A stretch of DNA of 64,000 bases from an uncultured Bacteroidaceae bacterium (GTDB lineage: Bacteria; Bacteroidota; Bacteroidia; Bacteroidales; Bacteroidaceae): positions 1 to 64,000 of the forward strand of contig CAJORF010000099.1 in assembly GCA_905236985.1 (NCBI GenBank), given 5' to 3'. Position numbers and translations under genes: made by a program. Every line of letters starts with the position of its first letter. Position 1 is the first letter of the stretch. This document shows positions 18,514 to 27,020 of this stretch, in pieces. The notes under the pieces were generated by a model, which was not told the DNA's origin, made no database searches, and was given only the letters and a program-made list of their open reading frames with translations.

Positions 18514-18603
18514 TTAGAGTGCTGTTGTGTCGAAGGCCTTTTCGAGATCGTCGGCACTGAGGCGCATGAGGTCTTCCTGATCGAGACCGCGTTTGCCAGC
18601 GAG
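18514..18603 (-). pseudogene. 3'-terminal relic of a CbbX/SpoVK-like AAA+ paralog
   Basis: Minus strand reads LAGKRGLDQEDLMRLSADDLEKAFDTTAL*, resembling LAGRRNLTATQLSTLEASDLKKAF of ORF 24053-25099. Confidence 0.6.
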
Positions 18604-18737
18604 GCAACCTCACTGCGACACAGCTCTCCACACTCGAAGCTTCAGACCTCAAGAAGGCGTTCGCTGGTGTCAAGCTCACGCAGAACGTCACCCGATAAAA
18701 AATATTTTTTCAAGATAGACTACAGACTACAGCCGCC
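18604..18737 (+). repeat. Left arm of ~134-bp inverted repeat; carries 3' fragment of an AAA+ gene
   Basis: Plus strand encodes NLTATQLSTLEASDLKKAFAGVKLTQNVTR*; ~96% identical to the reverse complement of 24013-24147 by manual alignment. Confidence 0.9.
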
Positions 18738-18738
18738 C

Positions 18739-20049
18739 CTAATCTTCGTGCCGGCAGAAACGGCCCTCAATGCCTGAAAGTGGTATGTTTTCCATCCATT
18801 GCTGGTTGACATACGGTAGCATGCTGAAACGAAGGCCATGAAGCGACAACTCAGGGAACTCATTGGTGACGAAGGTACGTAATGACTTGGCCTTGACGTT
18901 CTCCTCAGCCTTGACTTCGCAGGGGAAAACCTGACCGTCGTACTGGACGAGAAACTCTATCTCGAGTTGGGAGTTGTCCTTACTGTAGTAATAGGGCTGA
19001 ATATCTCCGATGCCAACAAGCTCTTGAAGAAAATAATTCTCAGTATAGGCTCCCTTGAACTCTGTAAAGGCATTGTCACCAAGAAGCATATCCTGCGGAC
19101 GTGAGTCGGAGAGCAGAGCGAGGAGACCGCAGTCGAGCAGATAGATCTTAAAGGCATCATTATCCTTATAGAACTTAAGCGGATATTTGGGGGTCGAAAC
19201 ACGATACACCTTGTACACGAGACCCGCATCGACGAGCCATTGGATAGCAGCTTCGTAGTCAGCGGCACGGGCTCCCTTCCTGATAGCTCCAAAGATGAAC
19301 TTCTTATTCTCCTTGGCAAGTTGAGCGGGAATGCAGTCCCAGACCTGACGGATGCGATGGATCATCGTTTTGCCGTGCTTACCGAAATCGAGATAGTAAG
19401 TCTGTAGGATGTCAGCCTGAACTTGTCGAACGACTTTGGGGTCTGAGGTCTCAACCCACTTACCCACAGCCTCAGGCATTCCTCCCACGAAATAATACTG
19501 GCGTAGCATCTCAGTGAGCAGGTCGTGAAGGGTGTGGAGAAGCGGCCAGTCTGCAGAAAGGATGGCATCGCAGAGTTGTTTTCTGTTCATGGCAAGGAGA
19601 AATTCGGTGAAGGTCATGGGGTACATCTTTATCGTGTTAACCTTACCAACGGGGAAACTCTCATCTTCACTCAAGGCAAGCCCCAGAAGCGAACCTGCGG
19701 CCACGACGTGGAGAGACCGCAAATCTTCGCAGAAATATTTTAGCGAGGCGATGCCATTAGGAACCTCCTGAATCTCATCGAAGAAAAGGAGTGTACGGCC
19801 CGGCTCAATCTTCACCTCATAATTGACCTCAATAGCATGGATAATGCGCTGGATTTCGAAATCGCGGAAGAGGGTTTCGACAAAGGCGTTGTTGTGGCAA
19901 TTGACATAGACAAGGTTCTGGAATTCGCGATGGCCAAGTTCCTTCAGAATATAGGTCTTGCCAACCTGACGAGCTCCAAGAAGAATAAGGGGTTTGCGTT
20001 CTGGAGCGTCTTTCCAGGCGAGAAGCTTATGATATACAGTCCTTTCCAT
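18739..20049 (-). CDS. ATP-binding protein, AAA_14/DUF4143 family
   Basis: Walker A LLGARQVGKT, Walker B LLFFDEIQE, AAAGSLLGLAL, C-terminal EFLVQYDGQVFPCEVKAEENVKAKSL. Confidence 0.88.
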   Translation of the reverse strand: MERTVYHKLLAWKDAPERKPLILLGARQVGKTYILKELGHREFQNLVYVNCHNNAFVETLFRDFEIQRIIHAIEVNYEVKIEPGRTLLFFDEIQEVPNGIASLKYFCEDLRSLHVVAAGSLLGLALSEDESFPVGKVNTIKMYPMTFTEFLLAMNRKQLCDAILSADWPLLHTLHDLLTEMLRQYYFVGGMPEAVGKWVETSDPKVVRQVQADILQTYYLDFGKHGKTMIHRIRQVWDCIPAQLAKENKKFIFGAIRKGARAADYEAAIQWLVDAGLVYKVYRVSTPKYPLKFYKDNDAFKIYLLDCGLLALLSDSRPQDMLLGDNAFTEFKGAYTENYFLQELVGIGDIQPYYYSKDNSQLEIEFLVQYDGQVFPCEVKAEENVKAKSLRTFVTNEFPELSLHGLRFSMLPYVNQQWMENIPLSGIEGRFCRHED

Positions 20050-20075
20050 ACAATACTCATTGATTATTTCGGCTG

Positions 20076-20107
20076 CAAAATTACACTTTTATGAGGGAAC
20101 AACCAAA
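20076..20107 (-). promoter_or_regulatory. Promoter of AAA_14/DUF4143 gene
   Basis: Minus strand TTTG (20104-20107) N20 TAATTTTG (20076-20083), 27 nt before ATG at 20049. Confidence 0.6.
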
Positions 20108-20195
20108 TAAAACCACACTTTTATGAGGGAATATCCTGCAAAAACCACACTTTTATGAGGGAATATCCTGCAAAAACCACACTTTTATGAGGGAA
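20083..20195. repeat. Four copies of ACACTTTTATGAGGGAA at exact 32-bp spacing
   Basis: Copies start at 20083, 20115, 20147, 20179; copies 2-4 lie in a tandem 32-bp unit CCACACTTTTATGAGGGAATATCCTGCAAAAA. Confidence 0.95.
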
Positions 20196-20605
20196 TGCAC
20201 TTCGCAACTATTTCCAAAATGGAAACAGTTCAGCAGGAAAACAATTGTGAGGTCCGACATTAGGTGGTCAGTCAGATTCTACACTAGGATTTGTCAGGAC
20301 CGAAAGGGTATTCGGCCACTCAGTTAAGAGATATGCGGCTTTTTTACGAGGCTCGGCTGCTACTGGATACAAATTCGTCGGCCGTGGCAGATGAATTACT
20401 AGACAATCCGACTACAGCTATCGCCGAATCTCAATATTACAAAATCGACCATCCATGGTGACGGGAACACACATGCGCGATGCTGTCCAATCCAGACTGC
20501 GGCGCGCCATACAAGCACAAGACGTCACCGCCTTCAGCGAAAAAATGTCTCTCGCGAATGACAATGCAAAGGTACAACAACAATCACGTATGCGAAAAGA
20601 TATGG

Positions 20606-21745
20606 CTAAAGGAGATGAGAAAACGGCTGCCGTCTTAGCCATAGTTTGAAAAGAGAGTCGTTGAAGGCAATCTCTTGTCCTTCCACGTCAATAAGATCCT
20701 TCTTTAATAAGGCTTTCTTGATAGATTGTATGTTTGCAGAAGATTCCAGTCGGTACTTCTTGATGACATCCTTACGGCTGAAACCCGTAGTGACACCATT
20801 GGCGAGTGCCCGCAAGAAATTGAGCTGCAGTTCAGACAGCTGTTCCACTTCTCTCTGGAAAAACACCTTATTCTGTTCCAAGAGGTCATCGATGGCGGTA
20901 ATGATGTCCTTATTCGTAACAACCTTGTCCGTCTTATACCATACCACCCATGCAAGGTGCTGCACGTAGGAGGACAGATTTTCCGTGGCCTCACAGATTC
21001 TGGCTGCTTGTTCTTTCGATATGGCCTTTCCCGTATCCTGAAACTTGGCACAAATAAATAATACCCATTGCTCTGTAGGAATTTTCTTTAGGAACATCAT
21101 GTCGCCGAACTTATAGAATGGCTTGCTCGTGTCATTGAAGATGTTTTCCATCAAGTGTTTCTTACTCCCAAACATACAATAAGTAACATGCTGCTGATGT
21201 TGCCATACGGAGCGCAGTTTCTTTTGGAACGTATCGGAGTCCGTAAAGTCCGCAATCTGTTGAAATTCATCCAAACATACTACAATATGTGCGTTCTTCT
21301 TCTGAGCAATTCTCTCCGGAAGTTGTAGGATTTCTGTCTCGGTGGCATCCTTCTTATTCCATTCAAACGAAAGTGAGAAGTCGTTCATGGGATCCGAACC
21401 GAAGGAGAACTTCGGCGAGATACTCGAGAGTAGTGTCTTTGCCATCTCAACCCATTCATCGAGTTTCGATGAAGTCTGTTTGATGACAGCCGAGGCAAAG
21501 GCATGATAAAACTCGTATTCCGACTTGCACTGGAAAATGTCGATAAAGACAAATTGGATGTCATGCCTGTCGATTTCTGAAATAACCTTTTTCACCAACG
21601 ACGTCTTGCCCCATCGACGAGGAGAGATGAGGATGGTGTTGATGCCATGTGTGAGATTAGCAGTCAGACGCTTGGCATCTTCTGCTCTGTCGGTAAAAAA
21701 ACGGCCCTCCGCAGCCTTGCCAAAAACAAAAGGATTCTCAATCAT
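20606..21745 (-). CDS. ATP-binding protein (archaeal-ATPase-like AAA family)
   Basis: Walker A ISPRRWGKTSL, Walker B IVVCLDEFQQI; start MIENPFVFGKA at 21745 preferred over the ORF start because the promoter lies inside the longer ORF. Confidence 0.85.
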   Translation of the reverse strand: MIENPFVFGKAAEGRFFTDRAEDAKRLTANLTHGINTILISPRRWGKTSLVKKVISEIDRHDIQFVFIDIFQCKSEYEFYHAFASAVIKQTSSKLDEWVEMAKTLLSSISPKFSFGSDPMNDFSLSFEWNKKDATETEILQLPERIAQKKNAHIVVCLDEFQQIADFTDSDTFQKKLRSVWQHQQHVTYCMFGSKKHLMENIFNDTSKPFYKFGDMMFLKKIPTEQWVLFICAKFQDTGKAISKEQAARICEATENLSSYVQHLAWVVWYKTDKVVTNKDIITAIDDLLEQNKVFFQREVEQLSELQLNFLRALANGVTTGFSRKDVIKKYRLESSANIQSIKKALLKKDLIDVEGQEIAFNDSLFKLWLRRQPFSHLL

Positions 21746-21774
21746 TATATCTCTAACAATTAAATTTTCTGGCG

Positions 21775-21821
21775 CAAAGTTATGTAATAAATCTGTTACT
21801 AACAAATTTGTTACTAACAAA
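21775..21821 (-). promoter_or_regulatory. Promoter with direct repeats upstream of ATPase gene
   Basis: Minus TTTG (21803-21806) N20 TAACTTTG (21775-21782); direct repeat TGTTACTAACAAA at 21794-21806 and 21809-21821. Confidence 0.6.
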
Positions 21822-22036
21822 GTTATTACTTTTAACATTTATAGCCATTTCAGACTTGGTTTGATGATGAATAGCGCAAGGAAATCACGACACCTCAAAT
21901 GGGGTGTAATGGGCACAAAAAAGAGGGAGAAAAGGGGGTATTGAGATACAGAGACGCGAGAAAAAAAATTTTTGTTTGAAATAAACTACAGACTACAGCC
22001 GGAGATAACGCATCAGGGGCGCCGATGTGGGCTCCG

Positions 22037-23350
22037 TCACATTTCCTCTAATGACAAGGCTTGTAATGAGAGATGGTATTGTCCGAACGCTGAAGATGGC
22101 AACATTTTAACTTTACGTTCCAATTCAGAGAGACTGATTTTCTTAGAATTACGTTTAATCTCAGCAACAATGCCTGTGTGATCGAATTCATTGAGAGCTA
22201 TCATGTCTATTTCGTTTTCACCCTTACGATCCCACCAATTGCCTATCAATGTGTATTGGCCTGTTTCCATCGTAGCCTGTTGGAAATATTGCTCCAACGT
22301 CCGACCAGAGAACTGTTCGTACTGTTGACCTATGTGTTGGCGAAGCAAGGAAAGCTGCTGACGTTCCACGAGCGATTGGTATGGCCACACGAAACGGAAC
22401 CAGAAGCGCAGGAACTGATCCGATATCTCGTATGCACTGGTCTTACTGTTGGGCTTGGCTAAAAGAGGTTTCAAACGTGAGATGACATGGAAGTTCTTCT
22501 CCAAGTTCTGCAGAAAAGATCCCATATCCTTTTGCATAGCTCCATCGATGTCAGAGCGTCGGTTCAGACCTGCTGCTATCAGTTGGAGGATGGAGAAATA
22601 GGTTGTACCCTCATCGCCGAACTCCTGATTCATCAAGTCGCGCCCCTCGGTAAGGAAGTAGAAGTCCTGCCTACAGAAATAGTTGAGCATCTTCTCCTTG
22701 GTGTAGCAGCCGGAATCCATCAGCAGCTCCACGTATTTTGCTACGCCACCGGTTAACATATAGAGGCATAACAAATCTTCATTTTTATAGTCGGGTTTGT
22801 GGTCGTGGAAAATCTGCTTAAGTACATCTATTGAGAATGGCAGCAGTGTGAACTTGGAAGTGGGACGACCATAGAGAGGTTCGTTCTCATCATCAAAGAT
22901 ACGCTTCATCAGCGAACGAATACTGCCCATCGTGATGAGATTGATGTGGGACTCGTTGTGGTAGCGGTCCCACAGGTCTTGCATCTCACTGAAGATGGCC
23001 GGATTCACCTTGTAGAGATTTTGGAATTCATCGAACACGACTGTGAAGTGTCGCTGAAGAGACTCACGCATCACTACTTCAAAGAAGTCGCGGAAACGGG
23101 TGAGACGTCCATAGACCTTTATGCCTAATTGTGCTTCGACGGCCTGTTGGAACTTGCCACAAAGCACCGCCTCGTTGTCTTTCGAGACGAAGAGATAAGC
23201 GTACTGACGGCCTTTGAAGGCTTTGGTAATAAGCGAGGTCTTGCCTACACGCCTACGTCCCATCAATACAGTGAATGTAGCACTTCTTTCCGCCTGTCGT
23301 TCATTCTCTTGCATGATGGCAATCTCAGTATCACGATTATAGAATCTCAT
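22037..23350 (-). CDS. ATP-binding protein (AAA ATPase, DUF234-like C-terminus)
   Basis: Walker A LMGRRRVGKTSL, Walker B TVVFDEFQNL, C-terminal NWWDRKGENEIDMIALNEFDHTGIVAEIKRN. Confidence 0.85.
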   Translation of the reverse strand: MRFYNRDTEIAIMQENERQAERSATFTVLMGRRRVGKTSLITKAFKGRQYAYLFVSKDNEAVLCGKFQQAVEAQLGIKVYGRLTRFRDFFEVVMRESLQRHFTVVFDEFQNLYKVNPAIFSEMQDLWDRYHNESHINLITMGSIRSLMKRIFDDENEPLYGRPTSKFTLLPFSIDVLKQIFHDHKPDYKNEDLLCLYMLTGGVAKYVELLMDSGCYTKEKMLNYFCRQDFYFLTEGRDLMNQEFGDEGTTYFSILQLIAAGLNRRSDIDGAMQKDMGSFLQNLEKNFHVISRLKPLLAKPNSKTSAYEISDQFLRFWFRFVWPYQSLVERQQLSLLRQHIGQQYEQFSGRTLEQYFQQATMETGQYTLIGNWWDRKGENEIDMIALNEFDHTGIVAEIKRNSKKISLSELERKVKMLPSSAFGQYHLSLQALSLEEM

Positions 23351-23368
23351 AAATGTAAATTACGATTT

Positions 23369-23404
23369 ATATAAATAGCCATTTATATTTGCGCTGCAAA
23401 AGTA
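23369..23404 (-). promoter_or_regulatory. -7 box and palindromic operator candidate upstream of ATPase gene
   Basis: Minus TACTTTTG (23397-23404); ATATAAAT-agcc-ATTTATAT palindrome (23369-23388) between -7 box and ATG. Confidence 0.5.
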
Positions 23405-23608
23405 CTAAAAAGAATGATAAGTGAAGAATGAAAAAGTGAAAAAGTGTATTGATTCATGGCAATTCAAAGCAAAAACAACTTTCAAGAAGGAGAAAAAGGC
23501 AAAATATTTGGAGACAAACAAAAAAAGCCCTCCCGAGGGAACGGGAAGGCCAATGATTCAAAGCAGCAGGATGTCCTCAATACAGGAGCTGCACGGATGT
23601 TTTCATAT

Positions 23609-23932
23609 TTAGGCGATGCGGTAGCGGGGGATGGCATAGTAGGTCATGCCGTAGTCCTCGCGCTTGCCCTTGAAGCCCTGGGCGGTGAGGGCGATGCCGA
23701 TCTGCACCTTCGTGCCGTGGACGGGTTGGATGAAGGGGTATTCGTGGGCTACGGTGTTGAGGACTTCGGACATCGTGATGGCCGCGCAGGGTTCGTCGGG
23801 CGCGGGCAGACGGAAGCACTCGGTCACGATGCGCTCCATATCGACGGTCGAACGGTAGGGCTCGTTGTGACGCTGGATGGTGCGGGTCTCCTCTTCGGTG
23901 AACCAATAGCGCTCGCCGTTCTGCAGCTCAGC
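23609..23932 (-). pseudogene. C-terminal relic resembling VapE/DUF3874-type proteins
   Basis: Minus strand ELQNGERYWFTEEETRTIQRHNEPYRSTVDMERIVTECFRLP...YYAIPRYRIA*; in-frame stop just upstream and no N-terminal part. Confidence 0.5.
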
Positions 23933-24012
23933 TCAGGGACTCATGGGACAACCCCGCCTACGGCATCACGGCCATGGGCGAAGGCAGCCATCGCGTTTAT
24001 ATATTAAGGTGA

Positions 24013-24147
24013 GGCGGCTGTAGTCTGTAGTCTGTTTTGAAAAAAATATTTTTTATCGGGTGACGTTCTGCGTGAGCTTGACGGCCGCGAACGCCTTCTT
24101 GAGGTCTGAAGCTTCGAGTGTGGAGAGCTGTGTCGCAGTGAGGTTGC
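24013..24147 (-). repeat. Right arm of ~134-bp inverted repeat
   Basis: Reverse complement matches 18604-18737 with about 5 substitutions and 1 indel. Confidence 0.9.
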
Positions 24148-25099
24148 GTCGTCCGGCGAGGCGGTTGGCCTGTTCCTGAATGGCTTTCTCGAACACATTA
24201 CGCACGTAACGGGCATTGCCGAAGTTGTGGTCCTTGTGTGCCACGGCATATTCCAACCGTTCCTGGAGCATCGTCTCGCCGTCGTCGGTCAGCGTATATT
24301 GTCCCTTCTTGGCATACATCTTGAAGATGTCCACGAGATCGGCGGCCGAGTAGTCGGGGAAGTTGATGTAGCGGTTGAAGCGCGACTGGAGACCCGGATT
24401 GGAGTCAATGAAGCGCTGCATCTCATTGGGGTAGCCTGCGATGATGACCACGAGTTTGTCGCGGTCGTCCTCCATGCGCTTGAGGAGCGTGGAGACAGCT
24501 TCCTGACCATAGTCGCGCCCTGGGTCTTCGGGTGTCAGTGAGTAGGCTTCGTCGATGAAGAGGACGCCGTTGAGGGCCGAGTCGATGACGGCGTTGGTCT
24601 TCACCGCTGTCTCGCCGAGGTACTGTCCGACGAGTCCTGCACGGTCGGTCTCTACGGTGTGGCCCTTCTTGAGGATGCCGAGGTCTTTGTAGATACGTGC
24701 CACGATGCGCGCCACGGTGGTCTTACCCGTACCGGGGCTGCCGGTGAAGACGAGATGGTAGGACATCTTGGGCGTCTTCATGCCCTTCTCCTCACGTTGT
24801 TTCTGCACCTTGACGAAGTTGGCGAGTGAGTGCACCTCATTCTTGACGGCCTCGAGGCCGATGAGCTCGTCGAGTTCCTCGTAGGGGTCGCCTTCGATGG
24901 CGGCATTGATGGTGACAGTGTCGCGCTCGCCGCCGTAGTCCAGCGATTGATTGCTCTTGGATGGACCTTCGGGATTCTCGATGTCGCTGCCGCTATTCTC
25001 GCCATCTTCGGTGACAACGGCAACAATAGTCAGGACACCCATGACAATGAAGGCGACTGCGACGATAATAATGACGATTTGTTTGCTACTGAATTCCAT
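24053..25099 (-). CDS. CbbX/SpoVK-like AAA+ ATPase with N-terminal transmembrane segment
   Basis: DELIGLEAVKNEVHSLANFVKVQKQREEKGMKTPKMSYHLVFTGSPGTGKTTVARIVARIYKDLG; NGVLFIDEAYSL; N-terminal IVIIIVAVAFIVMGVLTIVAVV. Confidence 0.88.
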   Translation of the reverse strand: MEFSSKQIVIIIVAVAFIVMGVLTIVAVVTEDGENSGSDIENPEGPSKSNQSLDYGGERDTVTINAAIEGDPYEELDELIGLEAVKNEVHSLANFVKVQKQREEKGMKTPKMSYHLVFTGSPGTGKTTVARIVARIYKDLGILKKGHTVETDRAGLVGQYLGETAVKTNAVIDSALNGVLFIDEAYSLTPEDPGRDYGQEAVSTLLKRMEDDRDKLVVIIAGYPNEMQRFIDSNPGLQSRFNRYINFPDYSAADLVDIFKMYAKKGQYTLTDDGETMLQERLEYAVAHKDHNFGNARYVRNVFEKAIQEQANRLAGRRNLTATQLSTLEASDLKKAFAAVKLTQNVTR

Positions 25100-25583
25100 A
25101 GTAAAGAGTGAAAAATGAAAGAGTGAAAAGGGTTGCGTTAACGTTAACGTTTTCGTGAGATTTCATCATCTCAATGATGACATAGATGAGGAAGGGGAAG
25201 GCGTAGAAAACCATATCTATGGCATCGAAGGTACCAGGGAGGAGGCCAGCCCATTGCATGAGTTCGGAGCCTACGCCTAAGGCGGGGATGAAAGCGGCTA
25301 TGAGCAGGCGACTCTGCACGCTGTTCTCTGAGAGGATGGCATCGATGATGAGGATGTATGCTGTTGCCCAAAGGGCTCCGGGGAGGCTGTAGAGGAACCA
25401 GTTGGGCACTGCCCAACCCGCAACGAACATCCGTCCGTGCTGCACAATGATGCCAAAGCCCAAATCCCATGCGACCTTGTGGATGAGGAGCAAGGGCGGT
25501 CGCATGAGGAGATAGATGCACCCGCCGATGATCAGCAGGAGGATCGACAGGGAAATCTTCTCAGAGGACAGAATAGGGCGCAT
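25086..25583 (-). CDS. Hypothetical membrane protein, possibly VanZ-like
   Basis: Multiple hydrophobic segments; ends inside the AAA+ start region. Confidence 0.55.
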   Translation of the reverse strand: MRPILSSEKISLSILLLIIGGCIYLLMRPPLLLIHKVAWDLGFGIIVQHGRMFVAGWAVPNWFLYSLPGALWATAYILIIDAILSENSVQSRLLIAAFIPALGVGSELMQWAGLLPGTFDAIDMVFYAFPFLIYVIIEMMKSHENVNVNATLFTLSFFTLYYGIQ

Positions 25584-25606
25584 CTAAAGTGAAAGCGTGA
25601 AGGATG

Positions 25607-27013
25607 TTAGAAAAGGAACTTGACGGCGTCGTTGAAGAGGGCAAGGGCCATGAGGGCAAAGAGGAGAGCCATGCCGACGTATTGCGCGCGTTCCATAAAC
25701 TTATCCGAGGGCGGGCGGCGGGTCACGGCTTCGACAAGGAGGAAGAATATATGACCGCCATCAAGCCCCGGAATGGGCAGGATGTTCATCACAGCAAGGA
25801 TGATGGAGATGAAAGCGGTGATGTTCCAGAAAGCCTCCCAGTTCCATGAGGCGGGGAAGAGGTTGCCGATGGTGCCGAAGGAGCCTACGCTCTTCGCTCC
25901 CTTCTTGGTGAAGATATACTTCAGGTCGCTGACATAACCCTTCAACGTCTCCCAACCGTATGTGATGCCGGCGGGCAGACTCTCCCAGAAACCGTAGTCG
26001 TGGTGGATGTAAGCTTCCTGGTAGTATGTGATATAGTGTAATTGTGTGACACCCATCAGGTAATGCTCATCGAGGGTGAGGGTAACGGTGTCCGGCGCCG
26101 CTCCTTCGTTGGCAAAGACGATGGGCAGCTGACGCAGCTTCAGGCTGTCCTCATGCGAACAACCGACGGCAAGGATGTCGGCCTTGCGTCCCATGATGGC
26201 ATTGAAGTCGCTCCACCACTGTATGTCATGACCATCGACGCTAAGAATACGCGCACCCTTCTTCATGCCAGCCTGAGCGGCAGCGGAAGCAGGCACAACG
26301 CTATCAATGCGAGAGGGCACATTAACGGAGAGGAAGCGTGGATCCTGTTCGATCATCTCCAGCAGGTTAACCCCCTCCTCGGGCATCGTGATCTCCACTT
26401 CCTTACCGTCGCGGAGCACCGTGACGACCTTGGCCTCGGAGATGGCGCGATAGACTGTGCCGTCCCAGCCTTCAAGTGCTTCACCATCCACTTTCACAGG
26501 GATGTCGCCATCGACAAAGCCGAGTTGTTCAGCCATCTCGTTATAGGAGAAGCCATCGCTGATGTTGCGCATGGGCAACGTGTTGCTACCCCAGACGAAG
26601 AGGATCATGGCATAGATGAACAGCGCGAGGAGGAAATTGACCAGCACGCCGCCTACCATGATAAGGAAACGCTGATAGACGGGTTTGGCACGGAACTCAT
26701 CGGGTCGGACGGGCTGCTTCATCTGCTCCGTGTCGAGGCTCTCATCAATCATGCCGGCTATCTTGACGTAGCCGCCAAGAGGAATCCATCCGATACCGTA
26801 CTCGGTCTCATTATCCGCCATCTTGGGGAAGAGACGTGTGAACCACTTATCCTTCGTCGAGAAGAGATGGAACTTCCAGTCAAAGAACATAAAGAACTTC
26901 TCCACGCGCACCTTGAAGAGCTTGGAGAAGAAGAAATGGCCGCCCTCATGCAGGACGATGAGGATGGCAAAACAGAGAATCAATTGAAAGGTTTTAATCC
27001 AAAAAACGCTCAT
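25607..27013 (-). CDS. rseP: RIP metalloprotease RseP (site-2 protease)
   Basis: HEGGHFFFSKLFKVRVEKF active-site motif, PDZ region, LPIPGLDGGHIFFLLVEA. Confidence 0.93.
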   Translation of the reverse strand: MSVFWIKTFQLILCFAILIVLHEGGHFFFSKLFKVRVEKFFMFFDWKFHLFSTKDKWFTRLFPKMADNETEYGIGWIPLGGYVKIAGMIDESLDTEQMKQPVRPDEFRAKPVYQRFLIMVGGVLVNFLLALFIYAMILFVWGSNTLPMRNISDGFSYNEMAEQLGFVDGDIPVKVDGEALEGWDGTVYRAISEAKVVTVLRDGKEVEITMPEEGVNLLEMIEQDPRFLSVNVPSRIDSVVPASAAAQAGMKKGARILSVDGHDIQWWSDFNAIMGRKADILAVGCSHEDSLKLRQLPIVFANEGAAPDTVTLTLDEHYLMGVTQLHYITYYQEAYIHHDYGFWESLPAGITYGWETLKGYVSDLKYIFTKKGAKSVGSFGTIGNLFPASWNWEAFWNITAFISIILAVMNILPIPGLDGGHIFFLLVEAVTRRPPSDKFMERAQYVGMALLFALMALALFNDAVKFLF

Positions 27014-27020
27014 ATAAATT

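Noticed and set aside
20083-20195. CRISPR-like periodic repeat
   Set aside because: The units between repeats are themselves near identical (tandem 32-bp repeat), there are no unique spacers and no cas genes; it overlaps a promoter.
20333-20461. Short plus-strand ORF MRLFYEARLLLDTNSSAVADELLDNPTTAIAESQYYKIDHPW*
   Set aside because: Looks protein-like but has no recognisable family, no promoter and no full-length context; insufficient to call a gene, possibly a relic.
18604-24147. Composite transposon interpretation of the ATPase island
   Set aside because: No transposase or recombinase gene inside, no target-site duplication visible, and the repeat arms are gene 3' ends rather than IS ends.
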